From Pseudomonas sp. FP2335 (GTDB lineage Bacteria; Pseudomonadota; Gammaproteobacteria; Pseudomonadales; Pseudomonadaceae): a stretch of DNA of 64,000 nucleotides. Positions 61,617-64,000 of the stretch are shown here, piece by piece. Numbering within the stretch: position 1 is the first letter of the stretch; each line of letters starts with the position of its first letter. Location of the stretch: assembly GCF_030687535.1 (NCBI RefSeq), contig NZ_CP117437.1, positions 496,001 through 560,000 on the forward strand. The letters run 5' to 3'. The notes beneath the pieces are model-generated. The model made no database searches, was not told where the DNA came from, and was given only the letters and a program-made list of their open reading frames with translations. The position numbers and the translations under genes are program-made.

Positions 61617-62350
61617 TGGCGGGTTGGAACCTGGAGCCGGCCTACGCCAGCCTGGCGCATGATTTTGGCAGCCTTGAAGCGGTCTTCGCCCTGCAAGGCG
61701 AGCAACTGACCCACGACCCGCTGTCGGAAGTGATCCGCGTGGAGCGTGGTGGGGTCAATTACTATGTCAAGCGCTACACCGGCGCCGGCAAGGGCCTGCG
61801 CCGCTACCTCGGCAAGCCGCGGGTCAAGTCCGAATGGCAGAACCTCAAGCGTTTCGCCAAATGGGGCATTCCCACCGCCGATGTGGTCGCCTGGGGCCTG
61901 GAACGCAACGGCCTGGCCTATGACCGTGGCGCGATGATCACCCGCGAATTGCCGCGCACCGAAGATTTGTCGGTGCTGGCCGAGCGCGACGATGCACGCC
62001 TGCACGATCCGAAGTGGGTCGATGCGGTGAGCCGTCAGCTCGCCGAATACACGCGCACCATGCACGATCACCGCTTCACCCATAACGACTTGAAGTGGCG
62101 CAACCTGCTGATCGACGACCAGTCGACCCTGTACCTGATTGATTGCCCCAACGGCGACTTCTGGCGCGGGTTCTGGCTCAAGTACCGCATCACCAAGGAC
62201 TTGGCGTGCCTGGACAAGGTCGCCAAGTATCACTTGTCGGCCACCCAGCGCCTGCGTTTCTACATGCAGTACCGCCAGCGCCGGCACCTGAGTGCATCGG
62301 ACAAGCAGCGGATTCGCCACGTGGTGAAGTTTTTTGAGGGGCGCGAATGA
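61616..62350 (+). CDS. LPS-core kinase-like protein (InaA family), second of four
   Basis: The 244-residue kinase-fold protein has the ATP-binding VNYYVKRYTGAGKGLRRYL and the catalytic loop THNDLKWRNLLI followed by YLIDCPNGDF. It belongs with waaP to the run of LPS inner-core kinases found in PA5009-PA5006. It probably phosphorylates a second core position. ATG 61616 shares a base with the waaP stop (TGATG). The symbol is left empty as I am unsure which wap name applies. Confidence 0.85.
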   Translation: MAGWNLEPAYASLAHDFGSLEAVFALQGEQLTHDPLSEVIRVERGGVNYYVKRYTGAGKGLRRYLGKPRVKSEWQNLKRFAKWGIPTADVVAWGLERNGLAYDRGAMITRELPRTEDLSVLAERDDARLHDPKWVDAVSRQLAEYTRTMHDHRFTHNDLKWRNLLIDDQSTLYLIDCPNGDFWRGFWLKYRITKDLACLDKVAKYHLSATQRLRFYMQYRQRRHLSASDKQRIRHVVKFFEGRE

Positions 62351-63099
62351 CTGACTTCCTGGCAGCTGAAGACCGTGCGCTGCTGGAGCGCCATGGTCTC
62401 GCCACGTTTGATGCGTTGTGGGCCAAGCAACTCGATGCGGTGGACGAGCCGAACACCAGCCGTGGTGGCTGGAGCAGCGTGTTTCGCCTGGAACTCGACG
62501 GCCACGGCTACTACCTCAAGCGCCAGAGCAACTACCTGACGCGCAGCCTGCACCGGCCGTTTGGCGAGCCGAGTTTCTCCCGCGAATTCCGCAATATCAG
62601 CCGTTACCGCAAGCTCGGTATCCCGGCATTGCAGGCGGCGTTCTACGGCGAGCGCAAGGTCGCCGGTGAGCATCGTGCAATGCTGCTGACCCGCGCCCTC
62701 GACGGCTGGAATGACCTGGATTCACTGCTCGACGAGTGGCCGCAACTGAGCGACGCCCAGCACGGCGCCATCCTGCGGGCCTGCGGTCAATTGGCGCGGC
62801 ATCTGCACAGCGTCGGCCAGGTGCACGGCTGTTTTTACCCCAAGCATATTTTTTTGCAGGCCACCGGCGACGGCTACGCTGCGCAGCTGATCGACCTGGA
62901 GAAGACCCGCCCGCTGCTGTTCGGCTGGCGTGATCGGGTCAAGGATCTGGAGCCGTTGCTGCGTCGCGCGCCGCAATGGTCGGATGCCCACGTGCGCCAA
63001 CTGTTGGCGGCGTACCTCGATCAGCCTGAGGACAGCGCGTTGGTCGCCACTTGGTATCAGCGCCTGAATGCCCGTCGTAGCCACAAGGAAAACCGTTGA
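62347..63099 (+). CDS. LPS-core kinase-like protein (InaA family), third of four
   Basis: The 250-residue protein has a kinase-like fold with HGYYLKRQSNYLTRSL near the ATP-binding lysine and the catalytic loop VHGCFYPKHIFLQ. The catalytic Asp is replaced by a Cys (HGCFYPKH instead of HxDLxxxN), but LIDLEKTR supplies the metal-binding Asp. Activity may therefore be reduced or atypical. It overlaps the previous gene by four bases and the next by one. Confidence 0.83.
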   Translation: MTDFLAAEDRALLERHGLATFDALWAKQLDAVDEPNTSRGGWSSVFRLELDGHGYYLKRQSNYLTRSLHRPFGEPSFSREFRNISRYRKLGIPALQAAFYGERKVAGEHRAMLLTRALDGWNDLDSLLDEWPQLSDAQHGAILRACGQLARHLHSVGQVHGCFYPKHIFLQATGDGYAAQLIDLEKTRPLLFGWRDRVKDLEPLLRRAPQWSDAHVRQLLAAYLDQPEDSALVATWYQRLNARRSHKENR

Positions 63100-64000
63100 T
63101 GCGTTTGTCCGAGCTGAAAACCGCCGGCCGTACCCCCGACTTGCCGCTGACCCTTGAGCTGGCCGACGCGGCGGGCCCCGGCCAACTGCAACTGCTGAGC
63201 CTGTTGCGCGTGTTGCCGGGCGAGCGCTATGTGGGCGCGGCGGTTTGGCGCGGGCGTCCGGTACTGGCCAAGTTGCTGGTGGGCAGCAAGGCGGCGCGGC
63301 ATTTTCAGCGCGAACTCAACGGCGTGCGCCTGCTCGCCGCACAAGGCCTGACCACGCCGGCGTTGCTCGCCGACGGTTTGCAGGAAGGTGAGGGCGGCTG
63401 GCTGCTCTTTGAGTTCATCGACGGCGCCGAAAGCCTGGCCGATGCCTGGCAGGCCGTCGAAGACCTGCCACCGTTGGCCGACGAACAAACCGCCGTCCTC
63501 GCCGAAGCCCTGGGCGTGATTGCGCAAATGCACGCCAAGGGCCTGTGGCAGGAAGATCTGCACCTGGACAACCTGCTGCGCCAGGACGGCAAACTGTATT
63601 TGATCGATGGCGCCGGGATTCGCGTGCAAGAGGCGGGCAAGCCGCTGTCGCGTGACCGCGTGCTGGAAAACCTCGGGGTATTTTTCGCCCAGTTGCCGAA
63701 AAACCTCGAGCCGTTCACCGAAGAGTTGTTGGTGTATTACCTGCTGAGCAACGGTGAGCACGCCTTGCCGCTGCAAGCCCTGGAAAAACAGGTGCGCAAG
63801 GTCAGTGCCTGGCGCCTGAAGGATTTCCTCAACAAGGTCGGCCGCGAGTGCACCCTGTTCAGCGTGCTGCGTGGGCCGTTTGCCTTGCGCGCGATCCGTC
63901 GCGAAGAAGAGGCCGCGATGCTGCCGGTGCTGGACCAGGCCGACGCGTTGCTCGACAGGGGTCACCTCTTCAAGACCGGAGGCGCGGCCACCGTGGCCAA
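63099..64000 (+). CDS. LPS-core kinase-like protein (InaA family), fourth, 3' end outside the window
   Basis: About 300 codons are present before the right edge. It has RPVLAKLLVGSKAARHF, the catalytic loop GLWQEDLHLDNLLRQ with the Asp, and LYLIDGAGIR. By position it corresponds to PA5006. It is longer than its neighbours, so it may have extra function in addition to kinase activity. It starts on the shared TGATG of the previous gene. Confidence 0.84.
   Translation, partial: MRLSELKTAGRTPDLPLTLELADAAGPGQLQLLSLLRVLPGERYVGAAVWRGRPVLAKLLVGSKAARHFQRELNGVRLLAAQGLTTPALLADGLQEGEGGWLLFEFIDGAESLADAWQAVEDLPPLADEQTAVLAEALGVIAQMHAKGLWQEDLHLDNLLRQDGKLYLIDGAGIRVQEAGKPLSRDRVLENLGVFFAQLPKNLEPFTEELLVYYLLSNGEHALPLQALEKQVRKVSAWRLKDFLNKVGRECTLFSVLRGPFALRAIRREEEAAMLPVLDQADALLDRGHLFKTGGAATVA

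Overview
The window is chromosomal DNA of a gamma-proteobacterium, almost certainly a Pseudomonas of the P. fluorescens group. The evidence is the high GC content, the REP hairpins built on a GTGGGAGC(G/T)GGCTTG core between genes, and gene order that matches P. aeruginosa PAO1 in the last third (msrA-dipA-aceF-aceE // glnE-waaF-waaC-waaG-waaP and further LPS kinases). I saw no rRNA, tRNA, IS element, prophage or CRISPR array.

Layout. 1-2.3 kb: a truncated MFS transporter facing a LysR regulator, a solitary PemK/MazF-type toxin gene, and a candidate small RNA with its own promoter and terminator. 2.8-19.7 kb: a complete aryl polyene (APE) biosynthetic operon of 19 genes on the minus strand, most of them overlapping by a few bases. 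It runs chain-length factor, acyltransferase, two ACPs, membrane protein, AMP ligase fused to a dehydratase, glycosyltransferase, LpxL-like acyltransferase, ammonia lyase, thioesterase, LolA-like protein, MMPL exporter, FAD oxidoreductase, methyltransferase, DUF3261 lipoprotein, ketosynthase, dehydratase, ketoreductase, ketosynthase. The ammonia lyase should make an aryl acrylate starter, the ligase should load it on an ACP, the ketosynthases, reductase and dehydratases should extend it to a polyene, and the acyltransferases, LolA-like protein and MMPL protein should move it to the outer membrane.

20-37 kb: mostly housekeeping genes (ParA-like ATPase, a DUF6124-like small protein behind an elaborate RNA-like leader, trxC, selO, a giant MscK-type channel, an NhaP2 antiporter, a chemoreceptor, a ZapB-like/ZapA-like pair, an acyl-CoA dehydrogenase) and then putA. 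37.3-39.3 kb: the putA/putP divergent region with five GTTGCA-type PutA boxes, then putP. 39.3-43.7 kb: an orphan type VI secretion island. It holds vgrG and a DUF4123 adaptor on the plus strand, with a divergent glycine-zipper candidate effector and a small membrane protein that is its likely immunity partner. This is the best candidate here for an undescribed toxin system.

43.7-49.6 kb: an O-acetylhomoserine sulfhydrylase-type gene, rlmJ, msrA and dipA (c-di-GMP phosphodiesterase with a degenerate GGDEF motif). 49.9-54.2 kb: aceF and aceE (pyruvate dehydrogenase), with two GntR-type palindromes at the promoter. 54.6-64 kb: glnE, then the LPS core operon waaF-waaC-waaG-waaP and three more kinase-like genes, the last cut by the window edge.

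The most unusual points are a REP hairpin lying in frame inside the signal-peptide region of the APE LolA-like gene, the leader RNA before the DUF6124-like gene with mutually exclusive pairings that reach the ribosome binding site, and the vgrG island.
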